Assembly (NCBI GenBank): GCA_016234155.1
Contig: JACRGZ010000167.1
Coordinates: 1-12,484 of the forward strand
Length of the DNA stretch: 12,484 nt
DNA from: Nitrospirota bacterium
Lineage (GTDB): Bacteria; Nitrospirota; 9FT-COMBO-42-15; HDB-SIOI813
Direction: 5' to 3'
The notes beneath the pieces are model-generated. The model searched no databases. It was not told the origin of the DNA and worked only from the letters and a program-made list of their open reading frames with translations. Position numbers and translations under genes: made by a program. Below are positions 1 through 6,887 of the stretch, in pieces. The number at the start of each line of letters is the position of its first letter. The stretch's first letter is position 1.

Positions 1-56
1 CTTTTCCAAAGGGAGGGATAATCCCCTCTTTGAAAAAGAGGGGTTAGGGGAGATTT
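1..56. repeat. G/C-run palindromic repeat at the left edge
   Basis: CCCCTCTTT (23-31) and AAAGAGGGG (35-43) form a perfect 9-bp stem with a GAA loop. It is flanked by AGGGAGGGATAAT and TTAGGGGAGATTT, the same design as the 1915 and 11219 repeats but diverged. It lies about 90 bp beyond the ABC stop codon. The sequence between (57-146) is A+T-rich, with three TTTTTGA units near 118-140 and no gene. Confidence 0.65.
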
Positions 57-146
57 CCTCAATGATGTCTATTCAATTTTGAGACCCTTAATAATTCTTT
101 TTACATTTTAATCTTTCATTTTGATTTTTGATTTTTGATTTAAAAT

Positions 147-1133
147 TTACCCCCTCCGCCTCATCCTTACATGGGCCTTTATAGAGTCCATCGCATCAAC
201 AGATTCTTCCCGTATAGCGTGTCCTGTAAGCTTTAGAAACACATCTTCCAATGTCGGCCGTCTCACCCCTACAGAGTATATCTCAAAATCTGTGCTCTTT
301 ATAAAAGACGGCAGGAATTCTTCGCCCTTCTCGACCTCAAAGGATATGCCATTCCCTCCATTGCTTACATTGTATCCATACATCCTGTTTACAAACTCTG
401 CCGCCATCTTATTGTCTGCGGCCTGAAGATATATGATGTCGCCCCCCACCCCCTTCTTCAGGCTATCAGGAGTCCCGAGGGCTATCATCTCTCCATTATC
501 TATTATCGCTATAGAGTCACAATTCTCTGCCTCATCCATATAATGAGTGGTCAGGAATATCGTGATATTATTCTCTTCACGGAGCTTGTGAAGATAACCC
601 CATATATGGCTCCTCGTCTGGGGATCAAGGCCCAGCGTAGGCTCATCGAGGAATAACACCTTCGGGTTATGCAGGAGACCACGGGCAATCTCAAGCCTGC
701 GCTTCATGCCTCCTGAAAAAGTATTTACAAGATCATTCTTCCGTTTATCCAGTTCCACCATTGAGAGGAGTTTCCCGATCTGCGTCCTTCTAAGCGACCG
801 CGGCATGCCATAAATCATCCCGTGGAATTCGAGGTTCTCCCATGCAGTAAGCCGCTCATCCAGACTTGGGTCCTGGAATACAAGCCCTATAGATTGTCTG
901 ACCATATGGGGTTGTGATACCACATCATAACCATTTAGTGCAGCCTTTCCACTTGTAGGCTTCAGTAAAGTACACAGGATATTTATAGTCGTGGTCTTCC
1001 CTGCACCATTAGGACCAAGAAAGCCAAATATAGCCCCACGGGGCACATTAAAGGAGACACCTTTAACTGCTTCAACTACAGGTCCACCGCGTTTTACCCT
1101 GAACTCTTTTCTGAGATTCTCAGCCGTTATCAT
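147..1133 (-). CDS. ABC transporter ATP-binding protein, DrrA/multidrug-export type
   Basis: This is the ATPase subunit of an ABC exporter of the DrrA/CcmA type, which hydrolyses ATP at the inner face of the membrane to drive a separate permease. Visible motifs, numbered from the chosen start, are Walker A GPNGAGKT (40-47), Q-loop Q87, signature FSGGMKRR (139-146), Walker B VLFLDEPT (159-166) and the H-loop histidine in TTHYMDEAE (197). A C-terminal extension of about 90 residues ends in the RRPTLEDVFLKLTG motif typical of DrrA-like ATPases. The product is 328 aa. I start it at the ATG at 1133 (protein begins MITAENLRKEF), preceded by AGG. The reading frame stays open to an ATG at 1181, but those 16 extra codons are made of an inverted repeat and have no family counterpart. 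No permease gene is visible; it would be expected just beyond position 1. Substrate unknown. Confidence 0.92.
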   Translation of the reverse strand: MITAENLRKEFRVKRGGPVVEAVKGVSFNVPRGAIFGFLGPNGAGKTTTINILCTLLKPTSGKAALNGYDVVSQPHMVRQSIGLVFQDPSLDERLTAWENLEFHGMIYGMPRSLRRTQIGKLLSMVELDKRKNDLVNTFSGGMKRRLEIARGLLHNPKVLFLDEPTLGLDPQTRSHIWGYLHKLREENNITIFLTTHYMDEAENCDSIAIIDNGEMIALGTPDSLKKGVGGDIIYLQAADNKMAAEFVNRMYGYNVSNGGNGISFEVEKGEEFLPSFIKSTDFEIYSVGVRRPTLEDVFLKLTGHAIREESVDAMDSIKAHVRMRRRG

Positions 1134-1142
1134 GGTAACCTG

Positions 1143-1193
1143 GTAGGGTGGGCATTGCCCACCAACAAAGGAGGTGGGCAATGCCCACCCTAC
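1143..1193. repeat. Perfect 21-bp inverted repeat (hairpin), lolA-ABC junction
   Basis: The arms 1143-1163 and 1173-1193 are exact reverse complements separated by a 9-nt loop. Each arm is itself nearly palindromic around GGTGGGC-AT-TGCCCACC. A diverged single arm recurs at 6833-6853 near ompH, so this is a dispersed repeat rather than a dedicated site. On the minus-strand transcript the hairpin ends 9 nt before the ABC ATG at 1133 and lies downstream of the lolA stop at 1224. It could limit read-through or translation of the ABC gene. There is no U-tract, so it is not a standard intrinsic terminator. Confidence 0.9.
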
Positions 1194-1223
1194 TATTGCC
1201 GACCATAAAGATCGGCTTTACAC

Positions 1224-2087
1224 TCAATACTCCAGCACTTCAACCCCCTTCGGTATTTTGAAGTCAAAGAGGCTGTCCTTGAGTCCGGTGTTAAATTTTA
1301 TGCCGGAGAAATCAAAAGAGACTTTGTTGCCGCTTTTTTCATAAAGTGTAAGTTTACTTATGTGGGATGTTTTTTTCTCTATCTCAACCACTACCTTCTC
1401 AACCATAGACATCGCCTTTGGATAAAGCTCCATTTTAAAGAAATCAGTAGCGATGTCTTCGCCTTTTATCGTGAACATATCCTGCCATTTTTCTATGTTT
1501 GAAAGGAGCCCCATGGCAGGTTCAGCATCCGGATGGTCTGATGCTTTTTGAACAATTGCCTGCTTCTGTTCATGAAAGTAGAGTATAATTTTTTCATCTT
1601 TGATGAATATATTCTGCTTGACAGGTTTTGTGTAATCCCATCTTGCCAGTTTCGGCTTCTTCAGATACAGCTTCCCCTTGAAGACCTTTTCTTCAAACCC
1701 CTGTATGGAACTGCGCTGAACAAAGTCAGCGGTGAGGTCGTGAACATCCCGGTAGGTTGATTGCAACCTATCCAGTATTTCATCTGAAAATAACCCCATC
1801 CCCACTCCTTCGACTTCTCTCAGGACAGGCCTATCCCTCCCCTTGAAGGGGAGGTAATTTTCATCGTCATTTGTGAGCCTCTGGCTCATGTCCGTTTCAT
1901 CTGATGATCCTAGCTCAAATCCCCCCTTACCCCATAATCCCCCTAAATCCCCCTTTAAAAAAGGGGGACTTTTACCCCCCTTTTCTAAAGGGGGGAAGGG
2001 GGGATTATTCTCTGAGAAAGCAATAGACGACAGAAGAAGCATAGAGATAAATGCCGGCAAAATTAATCCACATTCTACATTCCGCAT
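1224..2087 (-). CDS. lolA: LolA outer-membrane lipoprotein carrier with repeat-derived N-terminal insertion
   Basis: LolA is a periplasmic chaperone that takes lipoproteins from the LolCDE release complex and hands them to the outer membrane. The fold region runs from about residue 103 to 287. It includes the early helix with LTADFVQ (118-124), the FKGKLYLKKP strand pair, the ARWDYTKP segment and the closing DSLFDFKIPKGVEV strand, as in the LolA/LolB family. Residues 1-25 are a hydrophobic signal peptide (PAFISMLLLSSIAFS). Between them lie about 75 residues not expected in LolA. Residues 27-58 are exactly the translation of a 95-bp palindromic repeat, and about 78-96 come from a second repeat. 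This makes the protein 287 aa against roughly 200 for typical members. The gene starts 13 nt after the ftsK stop, the classical ftsK-lolA order. The ATG at 2087 has GGAG 5 nt upstream. Confidence 0.85.
   Translation of the reverse strand: MRNVECGLILPAFISMLLLSSIAFSENNPPFPPLEKGGKSPPFLKGDLGGLWGKGGFELGSSDETDMSQRLTNDDENYLPFKGRDRPVLREVEGVGMGLFSDEILDRLQSTYRDVHDLTADFVQRSSIQGFEEKVFKGKLYLKKPKLARWDYTKPVKQNIFIKDEKIILYFHEQKQAIVQKASDHPDAEPAMGLLSNIEKWQDMFTIKGEDIATDFFKMELYPKAMSMVEKVVVEIEKKTSHISKLTLYEKSGNKVSFDFSGIKFNTGLKDSLFDFKIPKGVEVLEY
1801..1857. repeat. Dispersed repeat inside lolA (CTTCGAC..CTCAGGACAGGC type plus short palindrome)
   Basis: This contains CCTTCGACTTCTCTCAGGAC followed by the small palindrome CTCCCCTTGAAGGGGAG. 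A related arrangement occurs at 11532-11571 (TTCGGCAAGCTCATGACAGG, then CCCCCATCAAGGGGG). Because it lies in the lolA reading frame, it is translated as about residues 78-96 (LPFKGRDRPVLREVEGVGM). It appears to be a dispersed intergenic repeat captured in the coding sequence. Confidence 0.65.
1915..2009. repeat. 95-bp G/C-run palindromic repeat, copy 1 (in frame in lolA)
   Basis: This region of alternating C-runs and G-runs contains the internal hairpin TCCCCCTTTAAAAAAGGGGGA. Its first 65 nt are identical to 11219-11283; the remainder differs by a few substitutions and one single-base indel (copy 2 ends at 11314). On the minus strand it is fully open in the lolA frame and encodes residues 27-58, rich in Pro, Gly and Lys. 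Shorter relatives lie at 1-56 and 9931-9965. Confidence 0.9.
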
Positions 2088-2101
2088 TCCGCACTCCGCA
2101 C
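2075..2101. repeat. Short tandem GCGGAATGCGGAGT-like repeat at the lolA start
   Basis: The plus strand reads ACATTCCGCATTCCGCACTC, a near-tandem run of 7-nt units (ATTCCGC, ATTCCGC, ACTCCGC). On the minus strand it supplies both the weak ribosome-binding sequence (GGAG) and the ATG of lolA at 2087. This leaves some doubt whether the initiation site is ancestral or was built by the repeat. Confidence 0.5.
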
Positions 2102-2102
2102 T

Positions 2103-4289
2103 TCAAACCCCTCCCCTCTCCCTTCTCAGAACTTCCCTCGGCTTTCCTCCTACAGACGGCCCTACAAACCCGTCTTCCTCCATCATCTCAATGAGCCTTG
2201 CCGCACGATTAAATCCAATACGAAGCCGGCGCTGTATAAGTGATATAGATGCCTGGTCGGTAGATAGGACAATATCAAGGGCCTGCTGATAGTAATCGTC
2301 CCGTTCGATATCAGAGGCCGCGTCTTCCTCAAAGGCCTGTTGAGGTTGAAAACTGTAATCCGGACTCCCCTGAGCCTTGATATAATCCACCAGTTTCTTC
2401 ATCTCTGCCTCAAAAATATATGCACCGTGCACCCTCAACAGCTTGGAAGTACCCGGCTGTAAGAACAGCATATCGCCTTTTTCCAAGAGATCCTCCGCCC
2501 CGATAGTGTCAAGGATAGTCCTTGAGTCTATCCTGGATGACACCTTGAAGGATATACGGGCAGGGAAGTTCGCCTTGATAACCCCTGTGAGGACATCTAC
2601 AGAGGGGCGCTGGGTTGCCAGGATGAGATGTATGCCTGCCGCCCTTGCCATCTGCGCCAGTCTTGCGATGGAGTCCTCAACCTCCCGCTGTGCCGTCATC
2701 ATCAGGTCCGCAAGCTCATCCACTATAACCACGACATAGGGGAGGGCCTCTTCGCTGTTTGCCGTCTTGTTGTATCCGTCAATATTCCTGACACCCCTCT
2801 CAGCCAGGATACGGTATCTCCTCTGCATCTCCTCTACCAGCTTCTGTAATATCCATGATGCCTCCTTAGGCTGGGTTATGACCGGCGTGAGGAGATGCGG
2901 GATCCCCTCATAGGCAGAGAGCTCCAATATCTTGGGGTCTATCATTACCATCTTAAGGTCTACAGGTGTGGTATTGAAAAGGAGACTTGAAATCATACTG
3001 TTTAATGCCACACTCTTACCGGAGCCTGTAGCGCCGGCCACTAACAGATGGGGCATCCTTGTAAGATCAGCCACCACAGGATTACCGGATATATCCTTTC
3101 CGAGCGCTAAGGTAAGTTTTGACTTTGATGCCCTGAACAACTCAGAGGCAATTATCTCCTTTAAATATACGTCCCCCCTTAACTGGTTCGGCACCTCTAT
3201 CCCTACGGTAGATTTTCCCGGCAAAGGCGCCACAATGCGTACACTCCCTGATTTCATTGCTAAGGCAAGGTCATCTGAAAGATTAACAATCTTTGACAGC
3301 TTCACCCCCGGGGCCGGTTCAAACTCATACATCGTTATAACAGGTCCCGGATGCACCTCTACTATCTGCCCGTCTATCCCAAAATCGAGGAGCTTTTTCT
3401 CAAGGATACTGGAGTTTATCAGGAAGTCTTCATTGCTCACCTTATTGCCCGACGGCGGGGGGTCACTCAATATAGACAGGGGCGGGAGCTTATATGTGCC
3501 GTCAGGAACGACCTCCGGAAACCTGAAGCGCTCCTGCCGGGGAATAGTCTCAATCTCCTGAGTCTTGTCTGTGGCATGTGCCGGAGGCTGAGTATCAGGA
3601 GACGGTTCCTGCACATGCAGCGACAGTTGCTCACTCAAACCATTATTGATTCCTGCGGTCAATGGCTGGTTGAGCACAGGTTGTTTTTTCATCCACTTCC
3701 TGAAAAGGATTTTCTTCACCAGCGGGAATAATTCTACGACCCTGTTCCAGACAGAAGAAGCAATGTCAACAGGGGAGAATCCAACAGCAATTACAGCAGA
3801 TACCACAACCAGCGTGAAGGTTATCAAGTGTGCGCCAAAGATGGCACAGCATCCAATCAGCATAGAGGCAATCATATCCCCCAAAAGCCCGCCTGCAGGG
3901 ATACTCCCTTTTATGGAGAGGGATATACGCTCAAAGTGCAGATGTAGAAAGGTGGGGAGTGAGAGAAAGAGCAGGACAAAACCGATAACCCTTCCTGCAA
4001 TGGAAACACCTTCTCCACTTTTTAATTTTTTCCACCCTATCATAAACAGGGCAAAGGGGAAGAGGTAAGCAGCCCCGCCGAAGAGTGAAAACAGGAAATC
4101 TGATAAATAGGCGCCAAAAATGCCGGTCAGGTTCTTTACCGTCGGGCTTGTTGATGCAGAATTCAGTGAAGGGTCATCGGGACTGTAAGAAACAAGGCTT
4201 GCAAATATGAGGAGTCCGGCGGCCAAATAGACAATGCCCCATACCTCGCCGACCCATTTTTTTTTCTCGTTTGTCTTTTTCTCAGCCAT
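2103..4289 (-). CDS. ftsK: DNA translocase FtsK/SpoIIIE
   Basis: FtsK is a septum-anchored hexameric motor that pumps chromosome termini between daughter cells and activates XerCD recombination. The 728-aa protein has an N-terminal membrane domain with about four hydrophobic segments (16-35, 65-85, 100-116, 138-170). A Pro/Gln-rich linker (about 200-280) follows, then the alpha/beta motor with Walker A GATGSGKS (419-426) and Walker B VVVIVDELADL (519-529). The C-terminal gamma winged helix (about 664-725) carries QRRLRIGFNRAARLIEMME, the DNA-reading helix region that recognises polar KOPS/SRS sequences. The linker is much shorter than in E. coli FtsK, and the length matches the SpoIIIE/short-FtsK class. 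The ATG at 4289 begins MAEKKTNEKKKW, with no strong Shine-Dalgarno sequence. A 162-bp dispersed repeat fills the space back to rnj; lolA follows 13 nt after the stop. Confidence 0.97.
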   Translation of the reverse strand: MAEKKTNEKKKWVGEVWGIVYLAAGLLIFASLVSYSPDDPSLNSASTSPTVKNLTGIFGAYLSDFLFSLFGGAAYLFPFALFMIGWKKLKSGEGVSIAGRVIGFVLLFLSLPTFLHLHFERISLSIKGSIPAGGLLGDMIASMLIGCCAIFGAHLITFTLVVVSAVIAVGFSPVDIASSVWNRVVELFPLVKKILFRKWMKKQPVLNQPLTAGINNGLSEQLSLHVQEPSPDTQPPAHATDKTQEIETIPRQERFRFPEVVPDGTYKLPPLSILSDPPPSGNKVSNEDFLINSSILEKKLLDFGIDGQIVEVHPGPVITMYEFEPAPGVKLSKIVNLSDDLALAMKSGSVRIVAPLPGKSTVGIEVPNQLRGDVYLKEIIASELFRASKSKLTLALGKDISGNPVVADLTRMPHLLVAGATGSGKSVALNSMISSLLFNTTPVDLKMVMIDPKILELSAYEGIPHLLTPVITQPKEASWILQKLVEEMQRRYRILAERGVRNIDGYNKTANSEEALPYVVVIVDELADLMMTAQREVEDSIARLAQMARAAGIHLILATQRPSVDVLTGVIKANFPARISFKVSSRIDSRTILDTIGAEDLLEKGDMLFLQPGTSKLLRVHGAYIFEAEMKKLVDYIKAQGSPDYSFQPQQAFEEDAASDIERDDYYQQALDIVLSTDQASISLIQRRLRIGFNRAARLIEMMEEDGFVGPSVGGKPREVLRRERGGV

Positions 4290-4302
4290 AAATAGAGTGA
4301 AT

Positions 4303-4464
4303 GGTGTTATTTTTGATCCTCAAGAAAATAAAAAACATATAACAAGAAATGAATAATGAAAATTTGCCTCAAAGAACTAAAAGAGACACAAAAAACACTT
4401 AAACATTTTTCATTTTTTGTTTAGTGTTATTCATTATCATTAAGTTATTCAATATGCTGAGTAG
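4303..4464. repeat. Long dispersed palindromic (MITE-like) repeat, copy 1
   Basis: This is the reverse complement of 6888-7043, matched in long identical blocks. Read on the minus strand, the first 35 nt starting CTACTCAGCATATTG match exactly. Another 29-nt block and two blocks of about 30 nt near the other end also match, with a diverged centre. It keeps the terminal TGCTGAGTAG (4455-4464) but lacks the matching CTACTCAGCA at the ftsK side, so it seems truncated there. It fills nearly all the space between the rnj stop (4468) and the ftsK start (4289). Any ftsK promoter or rnj terminator would have to lie within it. Confidence 0.85.
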
Positions 4465-4467
4465 TTA

Positions 4468-6129
4468 CTATACTTCTATAATAATCGGTATAATCATCGG
4501 CCTCCTCTCCATCTTCTTCTTTATATGCCTCTTCAGTGCACTTGTCACACGCTCCTTCACGACTATCCACTCCTGCTTTGACTCCTGTTCCATCTCGCCA
4601 AGCAATGCAATCACTATACTCCGCAGTTCATCCATCACCTCCTGAGACTCTGCCTCATAGACAAATCCGCGGGTAATAATCTCAGGGCCGGTTACTACTT
4701 TAGCCGTACTCTTTTCTATCCCTATCAGGACGATAATTATACCATCCATGCCGAGGTGCTTGCGGTCCCGTAAAACAATGCTTCCCACATCCCCTATCCC
4801 CTTTCCGTCCACAAAGACCCTTCCGGCCCCAGCTTTCCCGGCAATCGCCGCACTATCCTTTGTAAATTTGGCAATGTCACCATCTTCAAGTATCAGGATG
4901 TTTTCTTTCGGTATGTTAAGCCCCTCTGCCAGCCTTGCATGGTAGACAAGGTGTCTGTATTCTCCATGGATGGGGATAAAGTATTTCGGCCTTACAAGGT
5001 TGATCATCATCTTCTGCTCTTCCCTGCAGGCATGACCTGATACGTGTATGTCAGAGACCTGCTCATAGAGCACATTCGCCCCGCGGCGGAAGAGGTGGTT
5101 GATCACCCTCCCTATGGCCCTCTCATTGCCTGGGATAAATCTTGCGGATAAGAGTACCGTATCACCCTCTTTGACCTTTATCTGCTTATGGTCATCCATC
5201 GCCATCCTTGAGAGGGAAGACATAGGCTCCCCCTGACTCCCGGTTGTAACAATTACAATTTCATCATCCGGGAGGGTATAAAGATCCTCCATCGCAGTCT
5301 TTACATCCGGGGGATACCTCAGATAACCGAGCTCTTCAGCTATCCTCGAGTTGTTTATCATACTCCTGCCATTCAGAATAACCTTCCTCTTATATTTGGC
5401 AGCAACATCTATCACCTGCTGAATCCTGTGAATGTTTGAGGCAAATGTCGCCACTATAATCCTTTTCTTTGTGTCCCCAAATATCTTGTCAAATGCCGTG
5501 CCGACCTCCCGTTCCGAGAGTGAATAACCCTCCTTCTCTACATTTGTGCTGTCTGAAAGGAGCACAAGTGTGCCCATCTCACCGTAGTCACCAAAACGGT
5601 GAATATCCAACAGCTCGCCGTCAACAGGGGTCTGATCTATCTTGAAATCGCCTGTGTGAACTACACGTCCCGCAGGCGTAGTAATACCAAGCCCAATCCC
5701 GTCAACAATGCTGTGGGTTATCCTTATGCACTCCACAGAAAATACGCCAATCTGTATAATCTCTCTCGGTCTGACACAAATCAGTGTACTTTTCTCATTC
5801 AGTTCATGTTCTTTAAGTTTTTCAGAGATAAGGCCAAGGGTAAGCGGGGTGCCGTAGACAGGTACGTTAATCTCCCTCAATAAATAAGGGAGGGCTCCTA
5901 TATGGTCTTCATGGCCATGGGTTATAATAATACCGAGGACCTTTTCCCGATTCTCAATGAGATATGTTATATCAGGAATGACGACATCAACACCAAGCAT
6001 CTCCTCCTCAGGAAACATCAGCCCGGCGTCAACCACTAAGATGTCGTCACCAGACTGGAAGACCGTCATATTAAGACCGATCTCACCCACTCCACCCAGC
6101 GGTATAATCAGGAGGGTTGCATCATCCAT
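4468..6129 (-). CDS. rnj: Ribonuclease J (metallo-beta-lactamase/beta-CASP RNase)
   Basis: RNase J is a cytoplasmic zinc-dependent enzyme with 5'-3' exonuclease and endonuclease activity that acts in mRNA decay and RNA maturation. The 553-aa protein opens with LLIIPLGGVGEIGLNM. It carries the metal-binding HGHEDH (71-76), the HTGDFKID segment (158-165), beta-CASP motifs around LSDSTN (191-196) and TTGSQGEP (295-302), HVSGHA (362-367) and the late histidine in IPIHGEYRH (388). A C-terminal domain follows from about residue 450. Length and motifs fit RNase J rather than beta-CASP relatives such as CPSF-like proteins. The ATG at 6129 fits the family N-terminus but lacks a clear Shine-Dalgarno sequence. 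A 29-bp copy of this start region lies 67 bp upstream. The gene follows ompH and ends 4 nt before a dispersed repeat. Confidence 0.96.
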   Translation of the reverse strand: MDDATLLIIPLGGVGEIGLNMTVFQSGDDILVVDAGLMFPEEEMLGVDVVIPDITYLIENREKVLGIIITHGHEDHIGALPYLLREINVPVYGTPLTLGLISEKLKEHELNEKSTLICVRPREIIQIGVFSVECIRITHSIVDGIGLGITTPAGRVVHTGDFKIDQTPVDGELLDIHRFGDYGEMGTLVLLSDSTNVEKEGYSLSEREVGTAFDKIFGDTKKRIIVATFASNIHRIQQVIDVAAKYKRKVILNGRSMINNSRIAEELGYLRYPPDVKTAMEDLYTLPDDEIVIVTTGSQGEPMSSLSRMAMDDHKQIKVKEGDTVLLSARFIPGNERAIGRVINHLFRRGANVLYEQVSDIHVSGHACREEQKMMINLVRPKYFIPIHGEYRHLVYHARLAEGLNIPKENILILEDGDIAKFTKDSAAIAGKAGAGRVFVDGKGIGDVGSIVLRDRKHLGMDGIIIVLIGIEKSTAKVVTGPEIITRGFVYEAESQEVMDELRSIVIALLGEMEQESKQEWIVVKERVTSALKRHIKKKMERRPMIIPIIIEV

Positions 6130-6211
6130 ATACGGCTAATTTAGACAGTCTCTCCATTATCATTATAGGCTGTAATCTTGTAGTTGCATCATCCATATGT
6201 GGCTAATTTAG
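6116..6211. repeat. 29-bp direct duplication of the rnj start region
   Basis: Positions 6116-6144 and 6183-6211 are the same 29-nt sequence with two adjacent mismatches, spaced 67 bp apart. The first copy contains the rnj start (minus strand ATGGATGATGCAAC). The second copy carries an identical ATG and the same first codons upstream. The offset is not a multiple of three, so the upstream ATG is out of frame with rnj. Confidence 0.85.
6122..6196 (-). other. Possible 24-codon upstream ORF overlapping the rnj start
   Basis: The duplicated ATG at 6196 opens a 24-codon frame (begins MDDATTRLQPIMI). Its TGA stop at 6124-6122 overlaps the rnj start in the arrangement ATGGATGA. Such an overlap could couple translation of the two frames. 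No Shine-Dalgarno sequence precedes either ATG, and the peptide resembles no family I know. It is most simply a by-product of the duplication, recorded because of its exact overlap with rnj. Confidence 0.25.
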
Positions 6212-6244
6212 CACTTTTCCGGCATAAATTCAAAATTTTCCTCT

Positions 6245-6778
6245 TTACTTTTTTGTCTTCTTGCTATCATAACTCTCTATAACCTTACCGGTTATATCTA
6301 TTGTGTTTGGCATGTAGAGGACGCGGGGGTCTTTCTCTAATATAATGGTATACTTTCCTTCCTCTCCTGCCTTTTTCACTACCTCAAGTATCTCACCTAT
6401 CAATTTTCCCCCTATCTCCTTATCCATCTCCCTCAAACCTGCCTCTGTCTCATCTCTAAGCCGTTTTAATTCCCTTACCTCTTTCTGAAACCTCTCATCC
6501 TTCTCTTTTTTTTCTGTGTCTGACAACCCGCCTTTATCTATCTCTGAACGGAGTTTCCTTAAAGACTCTTCCTTCTCTGACAGGAGTTTCCTCTTCCCTC
6601 CCATCTCACCCTCAATCTGTGTCCTTGCATCCTTGCCGCCTTTTGATTCAATTATCACCTTTTGCATGTCAACTACGCCGATCCTGACAACATCGGCCTT
6701 TTCAGCGGCTTTTGCGGCTACTGCAAAAGAAAATGCTGCTATTAAGACGAGCACAGACACCCTGACAATTTTCTTCAT
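6245..6778 (-). CDS. OmpH/Skp-family periplasmic chaperone
   Basis: Skp/OmpH proteins are trimeric periplasmic holdases that keep unfolded outer-membrane beta-barrel proteins soluble on the way to the BAM complex. The 177-aa product begins with a clear signal peptide (MKKIVRVSVLVLIAAFSFAV, cleavage likely after AKA near residue 24). The short strand RIGVVDMQKVI follows, the hallmark of the family. Next comes a long highly charged coiled-coil region (about 55-135), then the returning segment KYTIILEKDPRVLYMPNTID. The length is close to the family norm. The ATG at 6778 is backed by a strong AAGGAGG 5 nt upstream. The gene precedes rnj by 115 bp and follows a dispersed repeat. Its position beside envelope genes rather than next to bamA or lpxD is less usual. 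A copy of its ribosome-binding site plus start lies 87 nt upstream. Confidence 0.88.
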   Translation of the reverse strand: MKKIVRVSVLVLIAAFSFAVAAKAAEKADVVRIGVVDMQKVIIESKGGKDARTQIEGEMGGKRKLLSEKEESLRKLRSEIDKGGLSDTEKKEKDERFQKEVRELKRLRDETEAGLREMDKEIGGKLIGEILEVVKKAGEEGKYTIILEKDPRVLYMPNTIDITGKVIESYDSKKTKK

Positions 6779-6814
6779 AATTCCTCCTTGGTGTTTATAT
6801 AATTTCCTCTCACC

Positions 6815-6865
6815 CTATCTCCGGCCTTTTTTGGTGGGCGGTGCCCACCCTACGGCTTTTCTCAT
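6815..6865 (-). other. Possible 16-codon leader ORF upstream of ompH
   Basis: The 13-nt plus-strand string CATAATTCCTCCT at the ompH start (6776-6788) is repeated exactly at 6863-6875. This gives a second strong Shine-Dalgarno/ATG pair on the minus strand. The frame opened there reads MRKAVGWAPPTKKGRR and then TAG. Most of its codons come from the dispersed GGTGGGC..GCCCACC repeat. It is in the same frame as ompH (87 nt apart) but closed by the stop. It could be a translated leader or the remains of an older start disrupted by repeat insertion; the sequence does not decide. Confidence 0.3.
6833..6853. repeat. Single copy of the GGTGGGC/GCCCACC repeat arm
   Basis: This is the same 21 nt as the right arm of the 1143-1193 hairpin with two changes at its centre. 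It forms its own 7-bp stem (GGTGGGC/GCCCACC) around a 3-nt loop. It lies in the leader region between the duplicated ompH start and the true start. Confidence 0.7.
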
Positions 6866-6887
6866 AATTCCTCCTCTTTTTTTGTTC

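Noticed and set aside
115..146. Tandem TTTTTGATT units as a possible regulatory or CRISPR-like repeat
   Set aside because: There are only about three very short A+T-rich units with no spacers. It reads as low-complexity sequence after the ABC stop.
1133..1181. N-terminal extension of the ABC ATPase from the ATG at 1181
   Set aside because: The 16 codons are part of a perfect dispersed hairpin. The protein family begins at the internal methionine, and that ATG has its own upstream AGG.
1873..2289. 138-codon plus-strand frame across the lolA-ftsK junction
   Set aside because: It owes its length to the repeat being free of stops on both strands and is antisense to two well-supported genes.
2932..3561. 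209-codon open frame on the plus strand
   Set aside because: It lies wholly antisense to the ftsK motor domain, which has clear motifs. The translation has no recognisable domain or ribosome-binding site.
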